DNA of 64,000 bases from Sinotaia quadrata (GCA_028829895.1 JALGAQ010000009.1:2356001-2420000), one strand, 5' to 3'; shown: positions 23,411 through 35,154, counted from the stretch's first letter. A program made the numbers and translations. Notes: generated by a model from the letters alone, not told the origin.

Positions 23411-25135
23411 TGTAGAAAGCGTTTAACCAGATAACGATTCCTCTGCCAGGCAGGTATTGCAAGCCGTGAGATATGCGCTAAATCGATATCAATCAAGAAC
23501 CAAGTATCTCGACTGAAAGGGTTTATACGATTTTAAGATAAAATGATAATAACTGTACAAATATACAAACCTGAAAGGTTTGAATACACCTCCGAGACCT
23601 CTGATACGTTAGATATTTCTGATGACAGACAACTATAAATGATTAATATAATACAAAACAGGACAGGATACTTGCCCAGGACAACAGGTTCGCTTACGAC
23701 GATAAACGACGAATACAAAAGTGCAGTCAGACACAGTGGTAGAACATCACATAAACAAAAGGTCAAGTCAATATAGAGGGTAGGGGGCAGCAGGATGGGG
23801 AGTTTGGGGATTCACAAGGATTTTCTTTACACCCCCCACCAAATCGGCCACGATTTTAACTCTCTGTGGCATCGGAATAGCTAGGTTTGAGAGTCACTCA
23901 GAACTGTCGTGGTGTTTCTTGAGGTTCTTAAGTAAGTCCTCGATAATCGCATTTGTTACTACTTGGTCCCTACCATATAAATTCTCTAGCAACTCCCACG
24001 CCGTAGCATAGCTGTGCGCCGCGTTGCGACTATATACTCCCGATATGGCCTCTCTTGCCGGTCCGACGCAATAGTGTTTAAGATACTGCAACCGAGTGCC
24101 ATCGTCAACCACACATTGCTCAACAAAATATTGAAACTGACCGACGAATTTCCAGTATGAGCCTGGGTTGCCGTCGAACGGTTCCACCATTTCGAGTCGC
24201 GGTAGACCTGATCTCAATGCTGCAAAATCGATCGCCGGGGCTGGAATCTGCGGTGAATCGATTGTGTACCTCTTCACATGGGGCAACTGCTCAGTCACCC
24301 GTATGGGCTCCATGCGGCCTTCAGAGCTCTGTCCGATATTCTCGGAACGGGAATTTGCTCGAGAAATGGCGTCCTCCCGATCCATGATATCTAGCTCCTC
24401 CACCATGCGACATCTTCTTTCTTGCCGTTTTTCGGCCCTTTCTGCATCGATATTTGCTGGGCCCGATTACCCAGCTTCGTTGTTGTCCCTGGCCTCATAT
24501 CCACTACCGAGCTTATCACCAACTAAGTAAGGTTGTCTAATAGTGGGACATGAACCAGGTTTGTCAATAGAAAAGTTAAAACAGGGACTTGCCGAGTCAT
24601 TCCGTATGAACGCTGGATCTCCATCAGGGTAGTCCAGACGGTCCAGTGATGCCGTTACTTCATACGAATGTTCGGTTCCCATTTTCGTTCCCAAAACAAG
24701 TTTTTGGAGGTCAAACCTTTGAGAATTTTAGAAAGCGTTTAACCAGATAAACGATACCTCTGCCAGCCAGGTATTACAAGCCGGGAGGTTTGCGCGAAAT
24801 CGATATCAATCAAGAACCAAGTATCTCGATTGAGAGGGCTCATGCGATTCTAAGATAAAATGATAAAAACTGTACAAATATACAAACCTCAAAGGTTTGA
24901 ATACACCATTGAGTCCTTTAATACGTTAGATAGTTCTGATGACAGACAATATAAAGGGTTAATAAATACGAAACAGGACAGGACACTTGCTCAGGACAAC
25001 ACGTTCGCTTAAGCCGGTAAACTAGTGCATTCAGACGAAGAGGTTGAACATCACATAAACAAAATGTCAAGGCAATATAGATGGTAGGGAGTAGCAGGAT
25101 TGGGAGTTGGGGGATGTATAAGGAATTTCTTTGCA
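23411..25135 (-). mobile_element. Antisense BEL/Pao deletion derivative (subfamily A): LTR, truncated gag, LTR
   Basis: 3' LTR 23411-23831 and 5' LTR 24727-25135 (both minus, same subfamily as 42648-43069). The interior is under 0.9 kb: gag only, joined directly to the 3' purine-rich tract. The flanks (CGTAT before, AAGGG after) do not match, so the present arrangement arose by recombination or later rearrangement rather than a simple insertion. Confidence 0.75.
23894..24694 (-). pseudogene. BEL/Pao gag, C-terminally truncated, one nonsense codon
   Basis: One frame from 24694 to 23894 with a single TAA (24467-24469). It covers 'MGTKMGTEHSYEVTASLDR', 'KPGSCPTIRQPYLVGDKLG', then 'MVEELDIMDREDAISR', 'EMVEPFDGNPGSYWKFVGQ' (DUF1759 capsid core), and 'SYATAWELLENLYGRDQ', ending KHHDSSE. 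The original ATG just upstream is TTG. The zinc knuckle and all of pol are deleted. Confidence 0.8.
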
Positions 25136-26028
25136 AAGGGGTTAAGTCAATATAGGCGGCAGGGGCTATAGGTATATGGAGTTAGGTTTGCACGGGGAAA
25201 TTTCTTTACACAGACCTTTTAGTGACACTTCAATCCTTCATTGTCCAATCACCGCTCTGTCAAACGGGTCATCAGCTCAGTTGTACAGCATCAGACCATT
25301 ACTGATGAGGTGTATCTCCTATCCGTTGATAGGAGCCTCAGAGTTGCAGAGAACCTGGAGAGATGCGCTAGTCCCGTCCAACAAGAATACAAATATTCTA
25401 TCGGCACTATTTATGCGATTCTAAATAATAAACAATAATACAAGGTATGTACATTACCTCAAAGGTTCACGTTAGTAGGTAACACCAACGCAAAGAAGTA
25501 AATGTCAACACTTAAACCGTTATTGTCTATAAGCAATTTGTCCACAAAATAAGTAAAATAGAAACAGGTTACCTCGGAGCGAACGCTCTTGATGTAACTG
25601 TCCCGCGATAAAAGTCAAAGTGAACAAAGATGTTGGTGTAACCCACCATTAAAACAAAGGTGGGGATAGCAACAATCAGGGCGGGGGGTATCACTGGGTT
25701 GGGGCTTGTCGTGGCACGGACGGGAATGAATCTTGGATTCTTCTACAAGGGCAATATGTCAAGGCAATATAGATGGTAGGGAGTAGCAGGATTGGGAGTT
25801 GGGGGATGTACAAGGAATTTCTTTGCAAAGGGGTTAAGTCAATATAGGCGGCAGGGGCTATAGGCATATGGAGTTAGGTTTGCACGGGGAAATTTCTTTA
25901 CACAAACCTTTTAGTGACACTTCAATCCTTCATTGTCCAATCACCGCGGGGTATATAGGAGAGAGTTATTCGCTCTGTCAAACGGGTCATCAGCTCAGTT
26001 GTACACCATCAGACCATTACTGATGAGG
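25058..26028. repeat. Segmental direct duplication around an antisense LTR
   Basis: About 25078-25308 and 25759-26021 are near-identical ('ggtagggagtagcaggattg', 'caatataggcggcagggg', 'ttagtgacacttcaatcc'). The first copy lacks about 29 bp ('cggggtatataggagagag' region) present in the second. Between them lies a subfamily B LTR (25311-25747). Confidence 0.75.
25311..25747 (-). repeat. Antisense LTR, subfamily B
   Basis: On the + strand it starts TGTATCTCCTATCC and ends 'ggattcttctaca'. Flanks TGAGG and AGGGC do not form a target duplication. Confidence 0.8.
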
Positions 26029-26065
26029 TGCTGATGACTGTAACACCCGGAGCTGAGTGGATCCA
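25950..26065 (+). pseudogene. BEL/Pao integrase fragment
   Basis: Reads approximately 'VKRVISSVVHHQTITDEVLMT' with 'ERVIRS' just before it (GESYSLC in another frame), matching 'RVIRSVRQVLRSM' and 'TIDDEVLLT' of the 42-49 kb integrase. About 40 codons, broken. Confidence 0.55.
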
Positions 26066-26086
26066 GAACAGTCGCCCCCTACTCCC

Positions 26087-26700
26087 AGAGTAGTCGGACG
26101 TACAGCCGCTACATCTGACTGGAATGTCGGCATCATGTATTTTCCGTCAGAATATGCAAGCCTTGGAAGACCCTGTAACTCTTATCCGTTGATAAGAGCC
26201 TCAGAATTTCGATAAACCTGGATATATGCACAAGTCACGGCCCACAATAATACGATTATTGTATCAGAGCTATTTATGCGATTCCATGGCATAATGAATA
26301 ATAAAAAATATGTACGTTACCTCAAAGGTTCACGTTAGCAGGTAAACACCAATGCAAAGAAGGGAATGTCAACCGTTAAACAGTTATTGTCTATAACCAA
26401 ATGTCCATAAAATAAGTAGAATAAAAACAGGTTTCCACGGAGCGAACGCTCTTTTTATTATATTGTCATACGTTGAAAGTCAAAGTGAACAAAACATGGT
26501 GGTGTAACCCAACATTAAAACAAAGGTGGGGGAAAAGCAACAATCAGGGCAGGGGGAATCACAGGGTTGGGGCTTGTCGTGGGACGGATGGGAATGAATC
26601 TTAGATTCTTCTACAGACCCTACTAGCGGAAGTGGTTACTTCCTCTTCCATAGAAACTTTTAAAAAAGCCTACACAACCACCTACAGGAATATGATTATA
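26087..26700 (+). pseudogene. CR1-like 3' end remnant split by a solo LTR
   Basis: Joined across the LTR, the frame reads 'LAEVVTSSSIETFKKAYTTT', the typical end of a CR1 RT protein ('WNxLP..VV.A.SV..FK'). 26087-26173 and 26616-26700 are the two halves. Confidence 0.55.
26174..26615 (-). repeat. Antisense solo LTR, subfamily B, perfect 5-bp TSD
   Basis: Flanked by GACCC on both sides (26169-26173 and 26616-26620). On the + strand it begins TGTAACTCTTATCC and ends 'agattcttctaca'. It lies 380 bp upstream of the APEX1-like start codon. Confidence 0.85.
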
Positions 26701-26994
26701 TTTTTTCTTAGTAAATCACACCGTCTGTGATTCCACTCTCCAACATTCTTCACCTGATTGATCCGCTGCATTTCTTGCTAGGATTGTTTTTCCATTCATT
26801 ATCGTTATGAACCTAACCAACCCATCACAAACTTGCAACCTGTAGGCCATACGGGAGATATTACGCTTGTGTAGTTTATATTTACCCGTTATAAGACATT
26901 TGTCATTTGCCGTTTGAATGAATGAATGCAACCTTGGAAAGGACAGATATGTAGGTCATGCGGACACGGCAAACAGTTCAACTTTCAATTTGTG

Positions 26995-28605
26995 ATGGGA
27001 CGTGTGGCGGTATTCTTTTATTTGAAGTTATATCTTTTTTTTCGCATAGAAGCGTAAAATAAAATCAGCTGAAGGTATTCCTCAAAAGCGCTCAAAACTC
27101 GTTGTAGTGAGTTTCAAAATTCCAACATTACTTTGCGATGAACAGAATGAAAAGACTAGTGAATTGGGGACTGTCAAAACTACTGTTGCACCCACTGAAT
27201 CAGCGCAAAAGGTACTTACTTTTTTGGATATAATATATAGTTAAGTCAGAATCTTGCAGCAGGCAGCCCAAAGCTACCTGTAAAACTTAAACCCCTGAGA
27301 AAAACAAAGTAAGTTTTGAAGTGTTCACCTTTAAATTGTTTAGAAATCCTCCGAACTACCGTCTAAATCTAACCTGCCGAAAAAATCTAATGCTAAATCC
27401 GTAATCAATGTTTTCAATCATAATATTAATCTGTAACAAATTACAGGCGAAGGATACTAAAACCGAAAGCGAACTTAAGATATCCGACGCGTATCAGTTG
27501 AGTCGAAACAATTCGAAGGTATCATTTTGATCATTATCTATTTTAAATTCAGCTTCTCCTATTTCCTTGGTGTTCTACTTACGCAGGCTATTCCACTGAC
27601 TCATCTTCTGTCCAGAAACAATGGAATACTAAGTTTGTCTCATGGAATGTGAATGGTTTGCGTGCATGGATTAAGGTGCGCTTTACTTCATTTGATTTCA
27701 CATGATAGTTTGGTGGCATGAAATATCTTTTGGAAGAATCTCCGGACGTATTCGGCATTCAAGAGATAAAGATGACGTTAGACAAGCTACCTTCAGAGGC
27801 AAAAATATCTGGCTATCTCGATCACTGGTCTTCCGCTATAAGGCCAGGCTATGCTGGAACTGGCATGTACTGCAAAACTAAACCATTGAGCCTGCAGTTC
27901 GGGTTTGAGAAAAATGGGCACAACGCGGAAGGTCGTATTATCACTGCTGAATTTGAAAAGTATTACTTCGTGACGACATGTGAGTTTCAGTTGCATAAAA
28001 ATTCATCGCTTGTAGATGTTCCAAACTCAGGAGCACAGCTGGTCCGTCTACCTGATCGCCAGAATCATTGGGACCCTCATTTCCGCGAATACTTGAAGAA
28101 GCTTGATGCAAAAAAGCCACTAATAGTGAGTGGTGATCTGAACGTTGCGCATGAAGAAATCGGTAAGTTAAAGGAATTTCACTATTAAGTGACAGATTAA
28201 TACGTTATTATGTGTCAATTCTGTGTTGGTGGTAAATACACTTTTGGATATTTCTCCATTTAACCACACCAACTTGACCACAGGCCTAGATTTCAGTAAC
28301 TGCAATTCTGCGAGCTATTGCTGTGCTTGATACGACTGTCGAGGAAGTACTGGCCAAACATCCCTCCTCCCAAGAATGTTTTCCACTCAGCGACGAAATC
28401 AGAATTTACCTACCGAGCGTCGTACTGGTTTTTCTCCCTTTCAATTTCGACTTGCATAATCTCATATTATTTAACACTAACCCATACAGTTGTCAAACGC
28501 AGACCACAGATGCAAGAAAAGTTACCATCAAATATTGCTTCAAAAATTACAGTGATACGATCAAAACTTTTGCTCGAAAGATCTAACCCACAATGCAAAC
28601 TTTGC

Positions 28606-28670
<65 letters not shown>

Positions 28671-28811
28671 CATATGATCTTAGCTCAGAGAGACGGGAAA
28701 CATGACCATTCACAATTCTCCATTTGTGTATTTGGTATCGTGTTTATTGAGTTTCTAAAAGGGGTCTTTGACCATGGGCCCTCCCTTCTCTTGTAATCAA
28801 ATATATTTTGT

Positions 28812-28872
<61 letters not shown>

Positions 28873-31800
28873 ACAGCGTGTGGAGTCTTGTGGTATTCTC
28901 TGCTTTTCAAGGCAAGATGCTCGCGGTTAAAAAATGCCAGCCTAGCTTTTGCTATTCGGAGGCCAACATCGGCGCCACCATCTACACTACTGGCCACGCA
29001 ACTCCCCAAATAAACAAAGCGGTCGACTAATTTGAGTGGAACATCGTTAAGAGTGAGTAGCGGCACATGCTCCTGCCAATCTTGTATAAGGACCTTGCAC
29101 CATCGTAAAGTCCATCCCCTCCTCATTGTGTTGCGACGGTGGCAACCATGTTACGATAGTCGATCGAGCATGGGCCAACGGGGACATGGCGGTGGTGCTA
29201 CCAGGGCGTGGTGGATTCCCAACTGGAAGTCGGGTTTCTCACGAAATATTACATGGGCCTGATGACGGTGCCATGTCATGGCGTGTGTTCCCCGACACAA
29301 AAGGGTTGTCATGCCACAGGGATACATGGATTCTAGAAGAGTACATCGTGCTGCCAAATGATCCTTCAACGGCCACCGGCAACCATCTAGACTACTGCCT
29401 TGTAGACGACACTTGGACTTGCAAAGGCTAGAGCTGCGTCCTCGAACGTAAACGCTGGGTGGTGAAGGGGACATCATCCGTACGAAAAACCCGAAATACT
29501 CTATAAATTGGAGTCTGCTCATCCTCAAGAAGGAGAACATCGCAGTAAAAGTACGTTACACTTTTTCGGTCCGAAATACATTCCATATCGAGATGTTTCG
29601 GTCGTCAAACGGTCTAAAACAGTCTGAAGCGCGTGTGGATTGTCCCGAAGTTGGACGATGCGGTCGGCATACTATAAATTAGATACTCTGTTATGTGGGG
29701 CTATCCCAACGTTGCAGTTCTGAAAAAACTTTGAAGCGCTTTATGGAGGACATCATCGATGACAAAGTTTTCGCAGGGATGAGATAGGACAGCATTGCCT
29801 AACTCAGTTTGAGATGGCAAAGCGTTTCGAAAGACAATTGTAGGCCCTAACTCGTGCCGAAGTTTGAAGGTACATTACTTTCAGGATGGTTATCTACTTC
29901 TCGGGTTCTCCAAACTGCCATAGCACCAGCCTATCGACAGAATCAAAGGTTGCACGGAGGTCAAAAATACCATGATGATAGGTCTTCGGTAGATATCGCG
30001 TTCTCTAAGTAGCTGGTGTAAGGTGAAAATCTAGTCAATGCATCCACGACCAGGTCAAAAACGAGTTTGCTCCTCTCTGGTCTGCTCTTCGTGTGATTAG
30101 GTCAATATTCGAAATAGGATCGAAGCTAAGAACATCAAGGTTACTGGAATCAAACATATCCCCCGATACTGGGAGCAATCGTTACGCTAACCTTTTTGAA
30201 ATAAATGTTCGCCAACCTGATGACAGGCCTAGCGCCGAAAATCCCTGGGTTGTTTGTCGGCGTGATACTACTCGGGTGCCGAAACCGAAGTAGGTGATGT
30301 GGTGGAATTCAAACCCGGGTCGGTTCTTTGAAACTCCAGTGCGTTATCCTCTGAGCCACCCCGGCTCTTACACCAACCTACCTAGCACCTGTTAGGGTTA
30401 AATGGAAAAGCTTACGTGTATTATCCATAACTGAAGCCGTTTCTATCTTCATTGTCCGTCTAGATCACCAGGCCTCACGGTCCCTACATATGCTTGCACT
30501 AAGTGCGCGCACTATCATGCTGACAATCGGCCGGGGTTGCTCGGCGTGCGTCAAGGAGACGGAGTGTAATTGCGGAGAACCTTAGTCTTGCGGTTTGTTT
30601 GTCAAACCCACAGCTGTATAGACCGGGTTCATAAATCGCTCCCTGAGTCTGTGAGCAGTGCATATCCACGCTGTCTGGTGCGTTACGATCCAGTTTTTCG
30701 CAAGAATGTTTTGAAAACAGGTTAAGATATCGGGATTGGAGAGCTTAAGGAAATCCAACCTGTTCTTCCACCAAACTTTGAAAGCTTAGCGAAAGCCAAT
30801 GCGTGATCTGAATTTGGGTCGGTTGACCAGTAAGAGCGACATTTGCGCACATCCTCACCACCCATAACTTTTTCCTATGTGGTCGATTTAAGACTATATC
30901 TATGCCGAGGAAGGGGAGCGCCGCGTAGCTGAGTGCTTTTGAAGTAAATATTATTGTGTGAACGACGGCTGTTCAGGCCGAATCAGCCTCCGAGATGTGC
31001 TTCAGTCGGTGATAGGTGACGTACTGAGGAATTCAGGTCTCCTGCGAGGATTACAACATCCGACTTAGGAGCTTTCTGAAGAAGCTCGTGCAGTTGTTGA
31101 CGGATTGCATCCGAACTGCAATCAGTTGTGGCGTAAGCGGCAATGACGCAAAGGGTGCAAATGTTACTGATTGCTCAGTGAGTTTTGCATGAACCTCTAA
31201 GTCACTGTGCACACTCTGTTGACCGGAAACTAGTCTAACAAGCCGGCTTCAGCCCTTGCGTTTAATGCTATATTAACACCTGCTTGAACAGAAGAAGATG
31301 CTTCATAGTCTCCGGAATGGAGCAGATGAAATATCACATCAAGTTTTGTAGACGACGCTAATTTGATGATCCGTGATGAGTTCTGAATGCGTGTTTCTCC
31401 CCGGGCGTTTGGATTGATCGATTAATCTAAAGCACAATATTATAACCGGACACTCCACGCACGTGATCTATATATAGTTTCTCATGATTGTTTCATTGAA
31501 AACGTCTGTCGTTTTTAAGATTTTAGCAATATTCTTATTCTACTGATAATCAGACAACGAATCATTGTACATTCCAACAAATATGACTGATCCAGGGTTC
31601 GTTTCACGCCTTACTTCCATTTATCTACAATCGAATTTGTTAGAAATGTGTAGCACTTTTAGTGCAACACTAAACTAGATGAAGCCATTTGACGATAAAC
31701 CTGGATGGCACAGGAAGACCTTGACGATGAAGTTAATGCTTATTAATGAGTACGGCACAAAATAGCAGGTTTTAAATCCGAAGCTGAGTAAGACATTGTA

Positions 31801-33686
31801 AGGTTGCACAAAGATCCCAGAAATTATATTCCTGAAAGCAACAAGAACTCAATGTGAGCTCCAACGAAGAATGTTCAGACATTTTTACAAGGTAACCAGG
31901 TTGTATCATTCCTTGAGTGACATTAGAGTTGCCACTCATATCAAATTCTTACATAAATGAATAAAAATGAAACATTTGCCAAAATAAGATGCTAAAAAAG
32001 TGCACGCGCAGCAGAACATCTATCAGTCGTTAGTGTTTAAAAGAGCACATTTCAAAGCATGAATCAAGGTTTGGTGCTTATAAACTCGATTGACATACGT
32101 TTGCAACAGCTCAATTCCCAGTCTCCGTAGGATTGAGCGTGAAGCGTATCTACACAGATAATGAAATGATTCCAAGACTTTGTTTATTTATTCTACTAAC
32201 ACTTTTCTATATTTCGTGATTTTTCTCATATTACTAAACTCTGTATTCCCAATTCTCAGTTCTTTCTCCATGATGGAAACAGGTCAATCTCATTTTTTGC
32301 TTGATTGTCACCTGGTTGCTTGTTTACAGATCTAGCTAATCCTGACGGAAATAGAAGAACCGCAGGTTTTACGGATGAAGAGCGAAACAACTTCACCCTT
32401 TTATTGGAAGATGTGGGGTTGGTGGATACATACAGGGAACTGTATCCAGACCGCAAGGGAGCGTACACCTTTTGGAGTCAAAGGTCTAGAGCTCGACCAG
32501 CTAACAATGGATGGTAAGTTGTGACTTCCTCATTTTTGGTCTTCACACCACCTGTGGAGTATTCACTGAATAAAACGATAAAAACTGCACGTTATGGTCT
32601 ACGGTTTTATAAGTAACGCGAAAACGGGCCCATTTAAGGCGGTTAGTGTTATTTATCTATCAACACATTGAAACTTTGTAATGCTAGTGAAATTCAATTA
32701 TTGTATGTCGCTTGCTGTTCCATGCTGTTCCCAAAATCAACCGTTACTGATGATCATCACGTTGTTTGGTTAGACATTATTTCGACCTATTCACGATGTT
32801 GTCATGCATGCGATTCCTTGTCACCTCGTCTCAACGCTAGATGATGTTCATGTAAACTTGCCCTTTAGATGTCTCACTCCATGTACACAAAGTCACACTC
32901 TTTATAGGGGATGGTGTAAATCAGCCTGATTCAAGATGATTCTTTGAGTTTGACAGATTAGGCTTCAAACTGGACGTTGCTTTGTACGCCTTTTTGATCT
33001 TTCTCTGTATATTTATGTGCTGGGTGAATTTCCAGATGGACTTTATTACCGAACTAATTATTTAATTCAAGTAGAGAGTAGATTTGTAACTGTCCGATTA
33101 ATGCGCTTACAGATGTACTCCATAAAAAGGTAGTGAAACAATCCATCTAAGTAGCTGGTACTTTCAAATAACGTATTCCTATTTTCGTCATGCATTCATA
33201 AACCACAGATCAATGGCATGCACTTGTCATATCAGGTTTGCTTGTGTAGATAGACGATTAGGGCTGAGCATAAGATGTGTTGATAAACTGGAGGTTGCCC
33301 AATATCATATGCTTCAAGTGGTGGTTCGATAAGTTACTCTTACTGTTGGTGATATTGCTTCGAGTTCGAGTCAGGTAACTTGACCGAACTAGCGCGAAGA
33401 ATCATTTGGATTAGATCAATGATACCAAACGGTTTATGATTATTAAGGATATCGGCATCCGAAAAAATCGCGAAAAGCTATCGTCAAATTATGCAGCATT
33501 AGGTCTAACAGTATTCTTATCATTTTGTTAAGCTTTTGAATCCAGAATCGCATCATTTTATGTTTCAGGCGTTTGGATTATTTTTTGGTATCGAAGCGTC
33601 TGGCCCCGTGTATTTGCGATCATGAAATACGGTGCGCTGTGGCCGGTAGCGATCACTGCCCTATTGTCCTCTACATGAACTTGTAG
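26995..33686 (+). CDS. APEX1: DNA-(apurinic/apyrimidinic site) endonuclease, APEX1/exonuclease III family, nine exons
   Basis: Proposed exons: 26995-27009, 27050-27211, 27344-27400, 27447-27518, 27553-27675, 27709-27979, 28016-28162, 32330-32513, 33569-33686 (1149 nt, 382 residues). All junctions are GT-AG and phases agree. Residues matching the human enzyme's active site: WN134 (N68), QE162 (E96), Y234 (Y171), GD274-L-N276 (D210, N212), D347 in WRLDYF (D283), and GSD372-H373 (D308, H309). The protein cuts DNA 5' of abasic sites in nuclear base-excision repair. The first about 125 residues are Lys/Ser-rich ('[18 protein letters not shown]' suggests a nuclear signal) and longer than in human (318 residues in total). 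The five N-terminal junctions are inferred from phase only. Exon 5 could instead start at 27587, but then the phase fails. Within exon 2 a further 39-nt GT-AG segment from 27107 is possible. The 5' introns are 33-46 bp except one of 132 bp; the last two are 4.2 and 1.1 kb. Confidence 0.85.
28609..28667. repeat. (TA)n microsatellite
   Basis: About 30 perfect AT units. Confidence 0.95.
28698..28814 (+). repeat. Short dispersed repeat, copy 1, with (TA)n tail
   Basis: Contains 'catgaccattcacaattctc', 'ggtctttgaccatgggccct' and 'gtaatcaaatatattttgta', directly followed by (TA)n at 28815-28869. Other copies: 35155-35250 (minus), 38845-38940 (plus), 41708-41815 (minus). Origin unknown; the simple-repeat tail suggests a retroposed element. 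Confidence 0.7.
28815..28869. repeat. (TA)n microsatellite between two element 3' ends
   Basis: About 27 TA units. It lies at the 3' end of a + strand repeat on one side and of the antisense RT element on the other. Confidence 0.95.
29105..29530. other. GC-rich insert of unknown origin within the antisense RT
   Basis: The surrounding RT can be read up to '[12 protein letters not shown]' at 29540 and resumes as '[13 protein letters not shown]' at 29100, so this block is extra. It carries a 101-codon + strand frame from 29126 ('[19 protein letters not shown]', '[16 protein letters not shown]', '[14 protein letters not shown]'). I recognise no family. Confidence 0.45.
30298..30372 (-). repeat. 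tRNA-like SINE head (candidate)
   Basis: On the minus strand: GGGGTGGCTCAGAGGATAA (A-box-like TGGCTCAGAGG) followed about 35 nt later by GGGTTTGAATTCC (B-box-like). The spacing fits a tRNA-derived RNA polymerase III promoter; the tRNA stem is not well formed. Confidence 0.45.
32514..33568 (+). other. 1.1-kb intron of the APEX1-like gene
   Basis: GTAAGT donor, 'tatgtttcag' acceptor. No feature recognised inside. Confidence 0.8.
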
Positions 33687-35154
33687 CAGGATTTTTATTC
33701 TTCGACCAGATTATATACTATTTAACATTGAGATTTTCATATTTAAGATGAATTTAGGTCAAATATAACGTACGTGTTTATCAGTTTTCTTGTTTTACGT
33801 CTCGATTATACAAGTGATCATGGCACGTTAGTATTCTTTTGGCTGCAATGCCACACGAAGCATAGGAACATATTCATTAATTATCCTGATTAGTTAGCGA
33901 TGGGCCAATTATATCCGGATATTTCTTTTGGAAACCCTACATGCTACTTGTAGTGTAAGACACGCTTCATTTTCATGGAGCTTAATTTGTGTGTTGTGCA
34001 AATTAACACGTCGCGTTTTGGTGGTAGCAATTTAACCCACTTTCTTGGACTAACTAACAGCATCCGTGTATTATCACTTCGAGTTATTATTATTATTGAA
34101 AAGATGTTCCGGTCTTGGAATTGGAGATTTAATCGCTGTTTGGAGAGTGTTCTGAATGCTTAATGAACTGATACCGAAGTTTTCTGGTCAATATATGTGG
34201 TGAAGTTTTCTGTATTTTCGATTTCATCGGCCATATTGCAGAGAATCCATACACTGCCGGAAGTTTTATTCAGGTCGTTAAATAGAGCGCATTCATCGAA
34301 ACTGCTCAAAGATACTACTGAATTCTTTACTTAAATATACTTCAAATTTTAAACTTCTTTAGCGAATCTATATTATAAGTCGTAGCGTGAGGAGTTGAAG
34401 AACGTAATATCGTTGGTGTCCTATAAATGAAACAAATCCACCCACTGATTTACCAAAAGTGATTAAACAAGAATGCAAATAGCAGTCTTTATTGGGAAGA
34501 CAAGAGGCGATCTAATATGAATCAAGGCAACGCTAATATTGCATCCAGCTCTCTGTTCGTTGAACCAGCACACAAGGCAGTAGATGTTAACCGGTGGCCA
34601 TTGTAGATTCTCACGCATTTTCTCGAATCCGTTTTCCTTGCTAAAAGCCGGCGACCATGAAGCCTATTTCATGCGCTTACAGAAGCAGTTTCATCCTCAA
34701 GTCGTCCAACACATTTGTGAACTAGTTGAGGTGGTATAACGCTGTTTCGCAGTCTATGGTTTACTCTACTACTACTGAGCTACTAATAGCCGAACAACGT
34801 GGATTTCATATTTTTGTGAAACATCCGCACTACACGAGGGCAACTAGTACGCGTTCTCCTGTAGAGGTTTAACGAAATGTGTGCGACATAAGGGCATTTT
34901 AAGAATGACAAGCAACTATTCGCCCTCAGCAATACACGGACGTTTTGTGTTCACATTGGAATTGACACGTCAATGAGCCACGGTCCTGTGGGCTAGGTCT
35001 GATCTAGAACTCGAAACAACATATCTGACCTTCTGGTTTGGTAGCGAGGTAGCGCTGTACTTGTACTTCGACTGCTTCCTATTTAAGGCTACAATGTCTT
35101 AACAGCTTCTATCACGCTTACAATCTGCACCTCTTTACACAAATATTTGAATTA
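33687..35154. other. Downstream of APEX1-like gene, no recognisable feature
   Basis: No AATAAA within the first 200 nt after the stop; 'aatata' near 33761 is the nearest variant. No ORF or repeat supported. Confidence 0.4.

Larger units (their letters stand above)
28870..31440 (-). pseudogene. Antisense endonuclease/RT non-LTR retrotransposon, decayed
   Basis: Reading the minus strand from high to low coordinates: an EEP endonuclease part near 31190-30990 ('[20 protein letters not shown]', then '[13 protein letters not shown]'); RT block A near 29930 ('[11 protein letters not shown]' and, in another frame, [16 protein letters not shown] sequence); 'NFVIDDVL' near 29740; a damaged YADD box ('[16 protein letters not shown]') near 29640; and '[19 protein letters not shown]' near 29010. 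Stops and frameshifts are frequent. Two insertions interrupt it: a tRNA-like SINE near 30195-30380 and an unexplained GC-rich block (about 29105-29530). The 3' end abuts (TA)n. It lies antisense inside a host intron. Confidence 0.7.
28163..32329 (+). other. 4.2-kb intron of the APEX1-like gene
   Basis: Donor GTAAGT at 28163 and acceptor 'cttgtttacag' at 32329. It contains two (TA)n arrays, one copy of a short dispersed repeat and an antisense endonuclease/RT element. 31450-32329 has no recognised feature. Confidence 0.8.

Noticed and set aside
28318..29126. ORFs rich in Ile-Tyr repeats (also 38146-38346)
   Set aside because: They are translations of (TA)n microsatellites and occur on both strands.
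30218..30240. CTGATGA followed by GAAA, suggesting a hammerhead ribozyme of the kind known in schistosome satellites
   Set aside because: Only a 3-bp stem II can be drawn and no matching cleavage-site helices were found.
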